DNA of 64,000 bases from Pollenia angustigena (lineage: Eukaryota; Arthropoda; Insecta; Diptera; Polleniidae): positions 13,906,001-13,970,000 of the forward strand of contig OV884060.1 of assembly GCA_930367215.1 (NCBI GenBank). The letters run 5' to 3'. Made by a program: the position numbers and the translations under genes. Positions 11,161-23,600 of this stretch are shown in pieces (positions within the stretch are counted from its first letter, which is position 1; each line of letters opens with the position of its first letter). The notes below the pieces were generated by a model. The model did no database searches and was not told the DNA's origin. It worked only from the letters and a program-made list of their open reading frames with translations.

Positions 11161-11850
11161 TTTAGTTTTTACATTGGTAGTTATAATTTTGCGAAAAAAT
11201 ACACGCGCATCATTACTGCAATTTGATTGGTTGTTCAGTTTATTTTTCTTTATTTATTTATTTATATATTTTTTGTTTTTGTAGATTTTTAGTTGTTTAA
11301 TAAAGTAGTTTAGTTGTTAATTTATTAATGTTTAAATTAAGGTTTTTGTTTAAAAGAATTAAGTTAAAACACTTTTCTTTCCAAATAAAATTAGGCTGGT
11401 TAATAAATTAGATTTTATTTTATATTTATGTCTAATTTTGTTAAATATTTTAATAAATTTAAGTGAGAAATCATTTGCAGATAGTTTTTTAGAAAAAAAA
11501 TAATAAAATTTTCTAAAATTTTTAGTTATTAAAATTTGTTGGCTTTAGTTTTTAACTTTCTTAGTTTTATTATAATTATTTTTTTTAATTTAATTAAAAC
11601 ATTCCTTTTTTAAGTTTTAAACACTTTTTATTTTATGTTTTTCTTTTCAAATTTGTATTACAATTCTTTATTTATTTATTTAATTAAATTTTTACTTAGT
11701 TTTTTTTCCTTTATTTATTTGAATTAATAAATAAAAAAACAAACGTATAAGTAACGTGAACGTATATGCTGGTTAAGTTACGTACTGACAAAACGTTGTC
11801 CACAGACTGAATGAATATGAAAAACCAAACAACATTAACAGCCAAAGTCT

Positions 11851-11878
11851 CACACATACACACACACACACACACACT
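11851..11878 (+). repeat. CA microsatellite
   Basis: About 12 CA units with one ATA interruption. It causes the spurious Ser/Val/Cys-rich antisense frame at 11,711-12,037. Confidence 0.95.
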
Positions 11879-14800
11879 CAAACTAATACCATCGACATAT
11901 AATGACGTTGCCTGTGACTGTGACTGGGACCCCCAAAATGCAAAATATGCAAAAGTCCAACAACAATAACAACAACAATACACACTCTCATATAACCCCA
12001 TACTCCAAGAAATACAACAACTACAACTAAAGCTCATTTATTGAGTTCATAATCATGTTCATAATGATGTTTATTGACTATTTAAATTTTGAAATGAAAA
12101 TAAATACAAGCGAAAAAGAGTAAAATTCCTGTGAGCTCTACTACCAGTTCTCTATTCATTTTTGCTTAGTCTCGCTCTCTCGCTTTTTCTCATTTTTAAA
12201 CACAACATTAGTTCTCCTTTTATGCAATAACATCATTAGTAATAATTTAAAATACAATAACAAAAGCTCCAATTAATTTTATGTGTTTATTTGCTTGTTG
12301 CTGTTGTCTCTGCTGCTATAGATAGAGGTTGTAGTTGTTGTTGTCGTGCTCCCCTCTTTTAATGAATGCATTATTTAATTATAATTGCTTAAGTATTGGT
12401 AGTAAATAATGGTGGTGGTGGTGGTGGTTTGAGTCTTTACTTTAAGGCTAGAAAGAGAAAAACATTTCCAAACTGACTCTAACCAAAAACAAAAGAAGAG
12501 AGACAGCAAAAGAGCTTAAGGAAAACCAAAACAAAACAAAGCCAGTTAATGTTTAAGCATGCTTACAATTAATAACAACAAAAACGATAAAATAATGACG
12601 TCATTAACTTTAACTCATTTCTATAAACAGTAAGAATTTGCGAATAAATTTTACTTTAAGCTTTTTGGCAAAGAAAAAAAAAGAGAGACAAGTCACTAAA
12701 AGTTAGAGAGTTTTAAGCCCTTAAAGAGAACTTTCATTAAATATTATTTAAATAAGCCATACAATACAAAACTCCCCTTTTTCTCTTTAATTTCTTAAAG
12801 CGCAGGCTTAACTTTTTTTGTTGGAATTATTTTAATATTTAACACCAAATCTTAACTAATGCTCTTTGTTAAACAGTTTGGCGCGCATTTGAAAATAAGC
12901 AAAAAAAAAAAATAGCAATAAATGAAAACAACAACAAACTAAATATAATAAAAATTAAGTATACTCAGGTTGAAAAGCAACAAAGCAGCAGGGAAAATTT
13001 TAAAAGTAGGGGTAGGGGGTGTTGACAATTGTTAGGATTTTGTTTAATTGTCGTTTGCTACAGAGTCGGGTCAAGTCGAAATCGAAATGATGGTTCAGTA
13101 GCCAACAAAAACACACACACAACAAAAAGAAAAAACTGCCCGTAAAGTAGAAAAATATTTAGTAGTTTTGGTTGAGGTTGTTAAATTGTCTTAATGTTGC
13201 TGCTACATTGTGCCTGGTTGATTGTATAACATTGCGTGACTTTTGATCAATTATTGCTGTTCAGCTTTTAGCTTTGTTGTTATAGTTTTAAATTTAATTA
13301 TTATTTTTTGAATTTGTTTTTTTTTTTATTTCTATAGATGTAGTTTTTTTTTTTTTTTTTTTGTTGCAATTATAATTAAAATAAATTAAATTGAATCTTA
13401 TGTTGGTTTTATAATCTAAATTTTATGTATTTTTATTTGCAAAATTAAATATTTATAGATTTCAAATGAAATTTTTATCTAGTAAATATTACATTTAAAC
13501 CAGAAAAACAAACAAAGATCTTTAACAAACATTGCATATTAACATAATTATGATTCTAACTAGTGTACAGAAAAAAATTAACTATTAATTATAGTCTTAG
13601 AGTAATAAAAAACAAAACATGTTGCAACATTAACAACTTGAACAGCAATTATGTTGAGAATAATTATCATAATATTTTTAGTATTTACAAAAGTTATAAT
13701 TAATGTTGGTAAGCAAATACATGATGTAAATTACTAACATATACACATAATGCTTATGTAGATGAAAGTGTAAATGTATGGCCTTAAATTGAAAAGAAAC
13801 AGATTAATCAAAAAAAAAAAAAATTATATAAAAGTTTATCAAGCAATTTTACCCCCATATTCATAAAAAAATTTTGATTTATAAAAAGTTTGTTAAATAA
13901 GTTTTAATAGAAAATTCGTTTCATACACCGTATATAAACCTAAAATGTTTTTTTAATGATTATTAAACTTGTTGTTTGCTGTTAAAAAAAATCGTTGAGG
14001 ATTTTATTGTTGTTCATTTTAATAAAAACAAGTATGAGACAAAAATAGTTATAAAAATACTGTTCTTTAGATACAAATACGACTATTTAGTGCCACGGCT
14101 ACTTCTCCAATCTCGCCCACCCTTTGTGCGATATCGCCTATTGATAGCCAAGATTCTTGTGCAAACATTTAGAAAATTCAACAACAAGGGATTTATGGGA
14201 TTTTTATTTTCTCACATTTTAGTCATTTATAAACCGATCTGACTTATTTTTGGGATACATTTATTATATACATAAAAGCATCTTGGAGTTCTAAATTAGG
14301 CTGTGCTGAATCTTTGATAACTTCCACCTACAGTTACAACATCGCTGGAGTGGATTTTATATGGGACTTATAGTAAATTATGCGCCGCTCTTTAGGAAAT
14401 TTAACAAAGTAATTTATAGTCTTTTAAAACTATGACTGACCAAATTTTATTATAACATCATTATGCGTTACGGTTTTGCGCGTATATAACGGTTGTCCGA
14501 GTGTATGCTTCAAATGGGGCCTTTGGTAAATTATGGACCAATCTTCATAAAACTTAACAGTGTGATTTCTAGTTATATACAACTGTTACAGACCGACATT
14601 TATTACAATAGCATTATTTGTTACGGTTTTAGGCGTACTAAAGTGTTTTTTGAGACTATACTTTTTATTGGGCCTATGGCAGGTTATGCACCGATCTTTG
14701 CGAAATTTACTATTTCTAGTCATATAGAACAAATTTGTGCAAAATCTCATTTAAATATTTGCATTCCGCCAATTTTTCTACTAGTTTTTGTAACAAAACT

Positions 14801-14905
14801 ATAAATTTTTTTGTGATGGTTGTTCCACATTTTGATTTATAGCTCTTATCCTACTAGACCGATTTTGCTGGATTTCAATCCCAAACTGCTTAGCAGAACT
14901 TTAAA

Positions 14906-15319
14906 TCAAATTTTAAGTATTTTTATAATCAGGCTTAAGTTCATCAAATTTAATTTTCATTAAATTATTTTTATGAAGAAAGGTTAAAATACAATTTGGT
15001 TTAAGGATTGATGTTTGACTATTGACGTCAGCAGTCGTCGGGCTGCGAGTGTAAGACGGCAAATCCATCTGAGGAGATCGAGTGGTTGCGATCGAAACAT
15101 GTCATGGTAACCTGCCGGCCGGGGTTCGAGCCCCAGCCACGTCAAGAATGAAAAATTATCAATAACAATTTTAACTAATTTTCGTGTTGTAAAATTCCTT
15201 TCTTCATAAAAATAATTTAATGAAAATTAAATTTGATGAACTTAAGCCTGATTATAAAAATACTTAAAATTTGGATTAAAAACCATAAATAGTTCAACAA
15301 AATAACCACAATACTGATT
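14906..15319 (+). mobile_element. tRNA-derived SINE with 76-bp inverted arms
   Basis: The 414-bp insertion is flanked by the 9-bp direct repeat AACTTTAAA (14,897-14,905 and 15,320-15,328), and the host DINE-like sequence is continuous across it. Inside is a tRNA-like head: an A-box-like GATCGAGTGGTTGCG (about 15,077) and a canonical B box GGTTCGAGCCC at 15,123-15,133, as in Leu/Ser-type tRNA SINEs. The segment 14,908-14,983 is a perfect 76-bp reverse complement of 15,197-15,272. A 47-bp tail beyond the right arm (GGATTAAAAACCATAAATAG onward) is shared with the copy at 10.1 kb, so the arms are not the true termini. The left arm looks like a secondary inverted duplication of the 3' body. No protein is encoded. 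Confidence 0.85.
15123..15133 (+). promoter_or_regulatory. RNA polymerase III B box
   Basis: GGTTCGAGCCC matches the B-box consensus GGTTCGANNCC exactly and is preceded by CCGG and followed by CCAG, giving a short T-arm-like stem. Confidence 0.8.
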
Positions 15320-16004
15320 AACTTTAAACAATTTGAGATCAATATTGATCTTTTCTTTTGAGTCGTTTGAAAGTGAGCGTGATTTCAACAGACGGACACA
15401 CAGATGGCTAGACGGACAGATATAACTAAATCGTCTTATAATTACTCAAGGATCCAGAATATATATATTGTATGGGGCCTTAAAAGAACATTGAAAAATT
15501 TTTACATGGAATGACGAATTTAGTATACCCTCATCAAAACTTGTTGCGGTGGAGGGTATAAAAAATATGTCATAGCCTGAAGAAATTTTTCATTTACAAA
15601 ATTATTCATTTAGAAATGAAAAAAAAATTAAGAAAATTTTAAAAAGAGTTGTAAATTTGAAACAGGCAAAATTACAAACAATCAATAAAAATCTTTTTAA
15701 CTGAAGCTATTGAGAGAAATTTATCCAAAACATTTTAATAAAAACATATTGCCAGTAATGTTGCTATAAACATTTTGCCGCTAACACAACACTTTGAAAA
15801 AAATTTTAAGTCGTACATATTTATAACAATACTTTAAATAGTATATTGCAATCATACATATTACAAGCAACAAGTTAACGTTAATAAATTTATAGCAACA
15901 TGTTGCTATTTGCCAGAAATGTTTTGACGTTTATATGTTACCAGTGGAATGTTTACTGAAAAAATATATTTTGTATAAGATTCTTTATAATAATAATTTT
16001 CTTA

Positions 16005-17062
16005 TAAAGTTTAAGGTCTCTTTTCCATATTAAAAATATTATGTATGAAAACATAAGGATATGTATGTATGTTGCTAGCAACATTTTATAAAAATGAAAA
16101 AAAAAATTGTATATGGTTATTAATAATATTAATTTTCTTATTAAGCTTGAGGTCTATTTTCTTTTTATATAAAAAATATTATGTATGAAAACATAAGAAT
16201 ATGTATGTATGTTGCTAGCAACATTTTATAAAAAAACCCAAGTAAAATTTATATATTTTTTAATGTGAAATATAAAAATATTAATTCAAACAAAGTACTA
16301 GCCTTTAACTTAACATTTTTTTTAATACATATTAAGGCTATTAGCAACATGTTGCTTAAGTGGTTTGTGTTTAAACATAAGCTAATTTTTCTTATGTTTG
16401 TTGCCATTTTTGTCCCTAATTAATTTTTCCAACATCAAAACTATTAATTTTCTTATTAAACTTGCTATATTTTTTCTTTTTTATATAAAAAATATTATGT
16501 ATGAAAACATAAAGACATGTATGTATGTTGCTAGCAACATTTTATAATAAAACCCAAGTAAAATTTATATATTTTTTAATGTGAAATATAAAAATATTAA
16601 TTTAAACAAAGTACGAGCCTTTAACTTAACATTTTTTTAATACAAATTAAGGCTATTAGCAACATGTTGCTTAAGTGGTTTGTATTTAAACATAAGCTAA
16701 TTTTTCTTATGTTTGTTGCCATTTTTGTCCCTAATTAATTTTTCCAACATCAAAACTATTAATTTTCTTATTAAACTTGCTATATTTTTTCTTTTTTATA
16801 TAAAAAATATTATGTATGAAATCATAAAGACATGTATGTATGTTGCTAGCAACATTTTATAAACAGCCCAAGTAAAATTTATATATTTTTTAATGTGAAA
16901 TATAAAAATATAAATTTAAACAAAGTAGTAGCCTTTAACTTAAAACTTTAGAAATACATATTAAGGCTATTAGCAACATGTTGCTTAAGTGTTTAGTGTT
17001 AACACATAAGCTAATTTTTCTTATGTTTGTTGCCATTTTTGTCCCTAATTATTTTCTCCAAC
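16005..17062 (+). repeat. 315-bp tandem array with paired palindromes
   Basis: The marker GTTGCTAGCAACATT occurs at 16,071, 16,211, 16,527 and 16,842. The last three intervals are 316 and 315 bp; the first unit is a 140-bp truncated one. Each full unit has a TTGCTAGCAA palindrome, the GCAACATGTTGC palindrome (16,344, 16,659, 16,973), ATTATGTATGAAAACATAA and TTTTTGTCCCTAATTA. Units are nearly identical, so the array is young. Confidence 0.9.
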
Positions 17063-18700
17063 ATCAAGTTCATTAAAATTTTTTCTCCCTCAGACTCTTT
17101 AAAAATTTTGCGAAAAAGAAAAAAATAACCCAAATTTCTAAGGAAAAATATAAAACTAAATATCAATAACATTATCTATTTTCCAAATAACGACAGTAAA
17201 TACTTACTTTCTTCTTTATAACCAAAAATAGTCATAAACATTAACTCTTACTCTAGAAAAACAAACACACAAACACACACAGCCATTCAACATGCCACAT
17301 AAATACCTTTTAGCTTCCATAATAGTAAAAATAAGAAAAACTCAAATGCAGGAAAAAAACAAAAACGTTAAAAGTAGTTCATTATGCATTCAATAGAATT
17401 TGGTTGTTTGCTAATAAACTTTCTTAGTTAAATTTAAAATAAATAAAAATAAAAAAGGCAACCGAAATAGATTAACAACAAACAAAATATTCTATATAAA
17501 AAAATATGCAACATTAAGAGTATCACTCAGCAAGAAACGCTGGCAGACACCCCCACCGCTGCAACAAAGAATTTGTAATTTTTTTATATTTTCACCGAAC
17601 ATACAAGTGTTAAGTGCCGCATAGTATTTATTTTATATTTAAAAGTGGCAAGCATGAGTGTGTGTGTGTGTGTGTAGAGTATAGACTATTACTTGTGAGG
17701 ATAACCTCATTGACCAAAGTAACAAACAGTGAACATCAAATGTGAATTAGTGCAACACTCAAGTCCACTTCGTCTTTTTTCCCAGAAATTTTTAGCCAAT
17801 CTTCTTCTATTTCTTTAGCCTCATCTAGTTTTTGCTGTTGAATGTAGTTGTTGTTTTTGGTTGTGCATATTTTACTCTATTGACTTCTAGTAAAAATTCT
17901 CTGTTTAGTTGATACGGTTTAACTAATGCTTTAGTTAAGGTTTGAGTATATTGCTCTGGTTTTTATTGTTGCTGCTGCAGCTGCTACTTCTGCTCCTTAT
18001 GATGTTGATGATGAGGTTGAGGAGGACGATGTTGCTCGACTTATGTTGATGCTGACGACCACAGACGCTGTTGCATGCATAATTTCTTAGTTTAATTCTG
18101 CACAAAACAAAACAAAAAACAAAATAACAGAGATACACAATTATAATTTAAAGTTATTGCAGGCCATATACACATTTTTAGTTTAGAATATAAAAAAAAA
18201 TGTGCTCCACAAAAAAATAAAAAATTGCAAGTTGCTAAGTAATTTTTCAGATAATCCAAAAATGCAGTGGCCAGAAGGTTAAAGAGAAAATGATGATGTT
18301 TTTTATTTGGAAATTATGTCTTATGTCTTCGCTTTAATGTGAAAAATATGTTATTGAAATTGTAGTTTAAGAGCAAAAACTAAAAGTTAATGACTTTTAA
18401 GGTAAAATAAAAATTAAATTAGGCCTTAGAAACTTTCTGCAGCAATAAAATATTTAATAGCAACATTTTATGAAATATGTTTTTCAATCTAACAACAAGT
18501 TTTGTAACATTTAAATTTGTTATATCAAGTTGACAGAAAAAGCAACATGTTGCTAAGTGGCTAGAAACTTCTTTGCATCAGCATATTAGGTTTGGTCTAT
18601 TAAGGAGCAGCCATCAAGAAGACAGCTCTCTAAGGTACTTCAGTGATCCCTTTGCTTATTACCAACATGTTGCTTAATATTATCTTTAACTGTTCATTCT
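17063..18700. other. Low-copy AT-rich DNA, no gene
   Basis: Contains a GT microsatellite at 17,657-17,675 and CAA/CTG-rich stretches. A 67-codon antisense frame (17,935-18,138) is made of these low-complexity tracts and is not credible. One exact GCAACATGTTGC lies at 18,542-18,553. Confidence 0.5.
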
Positions 18701-19390
18701 ACAGCTAAAGGTTATTAAACATAAAAGTAATATTTTTGATATTTTCGACGTCATATTTGATAAGAAATATTTATCAACATGTTGCAAAATATAACGAAAT
18801 ATATTGGATGCAACTTTCTTAAATTTGGGATGACAAACTTTTTAGAAAATAGTTGCTGAGCATTATTAGAAACAATTATGTAGTTATCAACATGCTGCTA
18901 AGTTTGTTTTGTCCTTGCAATAAATTTAAGATACCAAATGTTGCTTTGTTTTATAAGCAAAACATTTGAATAAATATTTAGTAGCAAAAGTAGGATTTTG
19001 TTATATATTTTTTGAAGAACGTTTTGCCGGCTACAAGATGGACTGTTATATATTATTGTTTTTAGCAACTTGATAGTGAAAATAAATATCGACATATTTC
19101 TTGATAATATAAAAGATATTTTACACCTTTTCAACAAAATTAATTGCTGCAGAAACATGTTTAACATGCTGCTATAAAAAATTCCTTTTCAAATTCATTT
19201 GGATTAGTAAATAATTACAAACATGTTGCAAGCCCTAAGTATTTATATAACCATGGGCAATATTTAGAGACGCCATTTCTATTATTTTGCTATTTTCAGA
19301 AACATGTTGCTAAGGAATCACCTACTAAGAAAAGAAGCCTGCTACTCTGTTCAGAATTTTAAAAAGTTTTCAGACTCTTTTTAAAAAAGA
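18700..19390 (+). repeat. Segmental duplication, unit A
   Basis: Aligns by eye along its length with 30,830-31,460. Shared words, in order, are AGAAATATTTATCAACATG, AACGAAATATA, GTAGGATTTTGTTATATAT, CTTGATAGTGAAA, and CTGTTCAG...AAAAAGTT. Several diverged GCAACATGTTGC words sit at matching positions in both copies. Confidence 0.75.
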
Positions 19391-19808
19391 TTTTAGCAAA
19401 ATACATAAGAAAAAATGTTGATTGAGTTGTACACTGCTTAAATTCCAAAAAACAAACGAAAATGTTCTAGCAACATTGTGAGAAACAAGTGCAGCTCATA
19501 TTGTTTCGCAAGGAATTTTAAGCATCAGCTGATCAGTTTTTGCAATTTTTAATTGTATTTTTGAAGTGGCTTGTATAACAAGCTTTACAAAAAGAAATAT
19601 GGAGGCAACAATGTTGTACACTTGTGCAACTAAAAAAAACTTTAAGCTTAAAAAGTCGCAATAAAGTTAATATTGATACATGTCAAAGTTTTTGGGTTAA
19701 ATGCTGCTCAAAATCTTTCTCAAGTTCGAACAGAGTTCTAGGCTTTATAAATGAAAGTTTTAATCAACATGTTGCTAAGGACAAAAATTAAATTTTTCGT
19801 TAGTCTGA

Positions 19809-20092
19809 GTTCATACGTCTCATGTCTTATTGACATGATTCTTCCTTTTTCTTCTTTGAACATGAATTGGCGTTCAAATGATGCATGTCATGTTGAGGAC
19901 ATGTTTTTTTTTTGTATAGTCTTGCGTATGCATGTGTGCTTTTTCGATATCGAAAACAAAAACAAAATTAATCAACGAATGAAAAAGCAAAGAGTACTGA
20001 CAGTACATGCATCTGTGTACTCGTTTCTTTACCCCTCGTCCCTCTCTCCTATAAAGTAGCAATCATGTCATTAAAACATGAGCCATATGAAC
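19809..20092. mobile_element. Possible MITE, GTTCATA ends
   Basis: GTTCATACGTCTCATGTC and the following AATT-rich word (19,809-19,840) mirror AATCATGTCATTAAAACATG...ATATGAAC (20,061-20,092), with about 5 mismatches in 32. No clear target duplication. Confidence 0.55.
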
Positions 20093-20717
20093 ACTAGGGC
20101 TATAATTAATTTATATTATAATTTTTTGGCATAGTACCACTGAGTGGCGCAGAATGTTTAAGTAATTAAAACACCTGTCTCCCGTCGTTTTGCGAAAAAA
20201 ACCTCACGAAAGCAAATTTCTAAGACAATTTTGAACCGCGATGAATTGTAAACCGTAGGAAAATTTTTAAATCTAAAGCACTGGAAAAATTCCAAAAAAG
20301 ACATTTAAGTGATACGTATAGGAATATATACAAATATCAGTTGTATATTTTTTAAAATTTCCGTCAGATAAAAATGGTTGTTTTCAAACTTTATCCCGAT
20401 CCCTGCGTGAACTTTTTTAACAATCCGAACAAATTATCATATTTTTTATAAATAACTTTTAATATTCTACACGACTATATTATGCCGTTTTTGATATTCG
20501 CAAAAAGTGTGGTATTTAAAAACCGAGCAATTTTGCTTGATACTTTTTTTTAAACAATATTTTACTAAATGCTTAAGAGTAATTTTGTAATAAAAAAAAA
20601 TTCTGCAAAAATTATTATTTATATGGATAACATCTAGAAACATGTTGCTAGTTTTAATATGTCTATAAACATGTTGTAAAGAATCAAATACTGAGAAAAT
20701 CAATTCAAATTATGTAT

Positions 20718-20973
20718 CGAACTGGTTCTTCTAAAGGGGGTTAACTCAAAATTTATGAAATTTTCAGTAGAGACAAAAAACGGTTTTATTTTTATATGTA
20801 CTCTTATGCTTCAAAGGGGGATGCAATTGTATTTTTTTTTTATTTTTTTGCAAAATACTAGAGAAATTGATCTAAGAGTTTTACAGTGCGTAGATATGAC
20901 CACTGTGCATGGATTTCTTTAAAATAGTGAAAATTTAAAAATTTTGAGTTGACTCTATTTAGAGAAACCAGTG
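20718..20973. mobile_element. Possible MITE, CTGGTTC ends
   Basis: AACTGGTTCTTCTAAAG...GTTAACTCAAAATTT on the left mirrors AAATTTTGAGTTGACTC...AGAGAAACCAGT on the right, about 34 bp each at roughly three-quarters identity. Confidence 0.5.
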
Positions 20974-22074
20974 CGATATTTTCTTATTTAATGAACATTT
21001 CTCATAGCATGTTGCTAAGGGAAAAGAACAATAAGCAACTTGTTACACAACTTTAATATTTTTTCAATCCAGAATCTAAAACCACTTATACTTAGATTCC
21101 AATGGCTTTGTATGTTATATATACTGTTATAAATGTTGCTATGTTTAAGCAACATGTTGAAAATGTTCCCAAAGAAAATCAATTAAAATTATGTTCGGAG
21201 TTATTAAACATAATACTTTTTTTTATCTTAACTTTTCCTACATTTCTTTTTAATTTGATTTCCAGCAACGAACTTATAATATGTATTAATTTGCTCTGCA
21301 TAACAACTTCTAATAAAAAATGAAACTGGATTTTAAGTATATTCAAACCAAACGATATGCTATAATTTTAAAATTCTGACATTAAAACTAGACTATTAGT
21401 TAGGTGGTTGCTAATGGCGCTGATGCTGCAGCATAAGCAACAACTAGGAGGATTTGTAAATGTTGCCAGTAATGATATTTTCAATAAGGAACATTTTTTT
21501 TTTTTTTTTTTTGTTAAACAACTGCAAGCATAAGTAACAAATTTAAAAACTAATTGTCTTGCGAATAATTTTGTATGATGAACAGCAACAAGAAAAACTA
21601 ATATGATTTCATATGGATGTCTCTAATAACGCTTTGTGCAACATACTAGTTTTAGCCTTATACTCTTGTGCTCTAACACATGTTATTATTGCAACATAAT
21701 GACATGAAAGCTATTTTGTTAGATGTTTAAAGAGGTTTTTTTTTTGTTTTTGTTTAAATTAAAAACACTATTACTAATACTTTAACAAATGCGTGTGTAG
21801 ATTTATTATTTGCAGAAGTTTAAGTAAGGCAACTGCTGCCAAATGACCACAAGAAAACTTTGTTTTTTCCACAAAAATTACATTCAAATTGTTGAGGCAG
21901 TTAGAAGGCAGCGTGTGTGTTCTAAATACTATAAGGAAAAAAATGAGGAGGAAAACAAAATGTATAGAAAAGTAATGATTAAAAAGTCTACAAATGTATA
22001 CTTACTTGCCTTTTTTTCTATTCTAACTTAAATAGTAGTAACTAATATTTAATAAAAACCAACTCAGAGACAAA
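20974..22074. other. AT-rich interval, no gene
   Basis: Diverged palindrome words AGCATGTTGCTAAGG (about 21,005) and GCAACATGTTGA (about 21,150); long T tract at 21,497. Nothing else recognised. Confidence 0.4.
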
Positions 22075-22332
22075 CAAGTAAGAGTGTTATGTTCGGCTAT
22101 GCCGAATCTTATATACCCTTCGCCATAGTGCGATAAGAATAAAAGTTGTGTATTGAAAACAAAGATTCTTATACCTAAAATACAGAAAATATAAAGAACT
22201 AAGGTGCTTGTACTTTATTTCGAAACTTTGCTCTTTTCCAGATATAGAAAAATAAACAAGAATCGGTCCGAGCCAGATCGGTCCGAGTTTCAATAGCAAA
22301 ATTAAGCAGTGCATATGTGACATTAATATATA

Positions 22333-23568
22333 CAGTATTTATCGGATATAAGAAACTTAAAAAATCCACGAAAAAAGTTTCTTATAAGCGTTTCTTTCTT
22401 ATATACAATTATTTTATATAAGAAACTTATTTCTTATATAAGTAGCTATGGCCATAAGACTTTCATATTTTGGTTTTCTGTCTCTTTTTTGTTAACATTT
22501 CTAACTTTTAAATAATTGAAGCACAGCCGCGAATAACGTTGTAAAAGCCACTTTTTGCAAAAACTGTTTTTTTTTCAGATAACCATTAACATTACTCTCG
22601 TACACTATTTAAACCTCAAATCACCCAAAATTATGCACATAAAAGCCTTTAAAAAGGACTTACAAAGAGTCAGCTAGTGGAAGAACGTTGTAAGTTACTT
22701 AAAAATGATACAAAGTAAATGGTTTTAAACGTGGAATAACGTTTTAAAAGCCACCAGTCATGATGCTTTGCGTAGTGGAAGAACGTTTTGAAATGACATC
22801 GTGATTGTGGATATAAAACGTTTTTCCACAAAAAAAAAAAAAAACGTTATAAATTGTTAATTTGCATGTAATTTAAATTTTTAATTTGTTGATATTTTGA
22901 ATAAAAGTTTTTATTATCATTATTTTTAATAATCTTACAAAAAAATTAATAATTTTGCCCGATAAAAGCGTTTTTTGCTCTCCTGAAAAATAATTTTTTT
23001 GTAACTTAAAACGTTACTCGCGGCTGGGATTCAATTATTTTCTATGTCTTTTGAGTTTTCCACTATTTTAGATAACGTTGAAAGTCCAATATTATATTTT
23101 TTTTTGCAATTGCGCTTCTTTTTATATCGTTTTGTATTTCTTTTAAAATTTTAACTTTTGTTTATATTGGCAAAAAACACAAAGCTTCTTATGAGTACCA
23201 GCTCGCCCAAGGCGAATTCATGTAAAAAAAAATTAAAAAATTAATTCGCCTTAAGCTCGCCCATCTAAAACCAAAAGTAAAAAAAACTTTGTCTTGTTGT
23301 AAAACTCTCAGAAAACAGCATTGTCCATGCAAACTACATAAATTCTGTGTTGCCGTTGGAAGTTTCTTATATAAATTCTTTTTCTATACATTTTGTGGTT
23401 TTGGTGTTTAGGAAAAATGTTCTTTAATCAGTTTTTCTCTTATAAGCCTTTTTCTTACATGAAACCTTTTTTGTTAGAAAAATCCCTAAAAAGACATGGT
23501 GTTTTTGAAAATGTTTCTTAAAAGCGTTTTGTTCTTATATGAGATGTTCTTATATCCGATAAATACTG
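22333..23568. mobile_element. Tc1/mariner-like non-autonomous element
   Basis: 1,236 bp beginning CAGTATTTATCGGATATA and ending with its exact inverse (22-bp perfect TIR), flanked on both sides by TA (22,331-22,332; 23,569-23,570). CAGT...ACTG ends with a TA target duplication are the hallmark of the Tc1/mariner superfamily. Sub-terminal TTTCTTATA/AAGAAA words repeat at both ends. No transposase similarity is present. It carries an internal inverted pair at 22,511-23,040. Confidence 0.8.
22511..23040. mobile_element. Inverted-repeat element inside the Tc1-like element
   Basis: AATAATTGAA...CAGCCGCGAATAACGTT (22,511-22,540) is mirrored by AACGTTACTCGCGGCTG...TTCAATTATT (about 23,009-23,040). 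Within it, GTGGAAGAACGTTTT-type words recur at least three times (about 22,677, 22,730, 22,777). Probably a nested MITE; target duplication not identified. Confidence 0.55.
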
Positions 23569-23600
23569 TAAGAACCTTAGCCCTATAATTTCTGGTGTCG

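Larger units (their letters stand above)
10561..13975. other. Low-copy AT-rich DNA with microsatellites, no gene
   Basis: No coding frame is convincing; the longer frames here are translations of CA/GT, CAA and T tracts. Microsatellites: GT-rich 11,121-11,160, CA-rich 11,851-11,878, (GGT)n 12,411-12,428. Compact AT words such as ATTATTTAATTATAATTG (about 12,370) and TGACGTCATTAA (about 12,596) could be regulatory sites, but this is not testable here. Confidence 0.5.
14020..15560 (+). mobile_element. Compound DINE-like element, interrupted by a SINE
   Basis: The first part (about 14,020-14,260) matches the interior of the copy at 6,317 (CACGGCTACTTCTCCAATC, CAACAACAAGGGATTTATGG, AAACCGATCTGACTT). 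From about 14,290 it matches the central-repeat type at 8,632: GGTTTTGCGCG at 14,472 and GGTTTTAGGCG at 14,625 again give a 153-bp period. The second part is split at 14,906-15,319 by the SINE-like element and resumes with GTGAGCGTGATTTCAACAG and a GGACACACAGATGG tract, ending GCGGTGGAGGGTATAAAAA. Confidence 0.75.

Noticed and set aside
11711..12037. 108-codon antisense Ser/Cys/Val-rich frame
   Set aside because: Translation of CA and CAA microsatellites.
15060..15145. Functional tRNA gene
   Set aside because: A good B box is present but the cloverleaf is not intact and the sequence lies inside a retroposed element with a target duplication.
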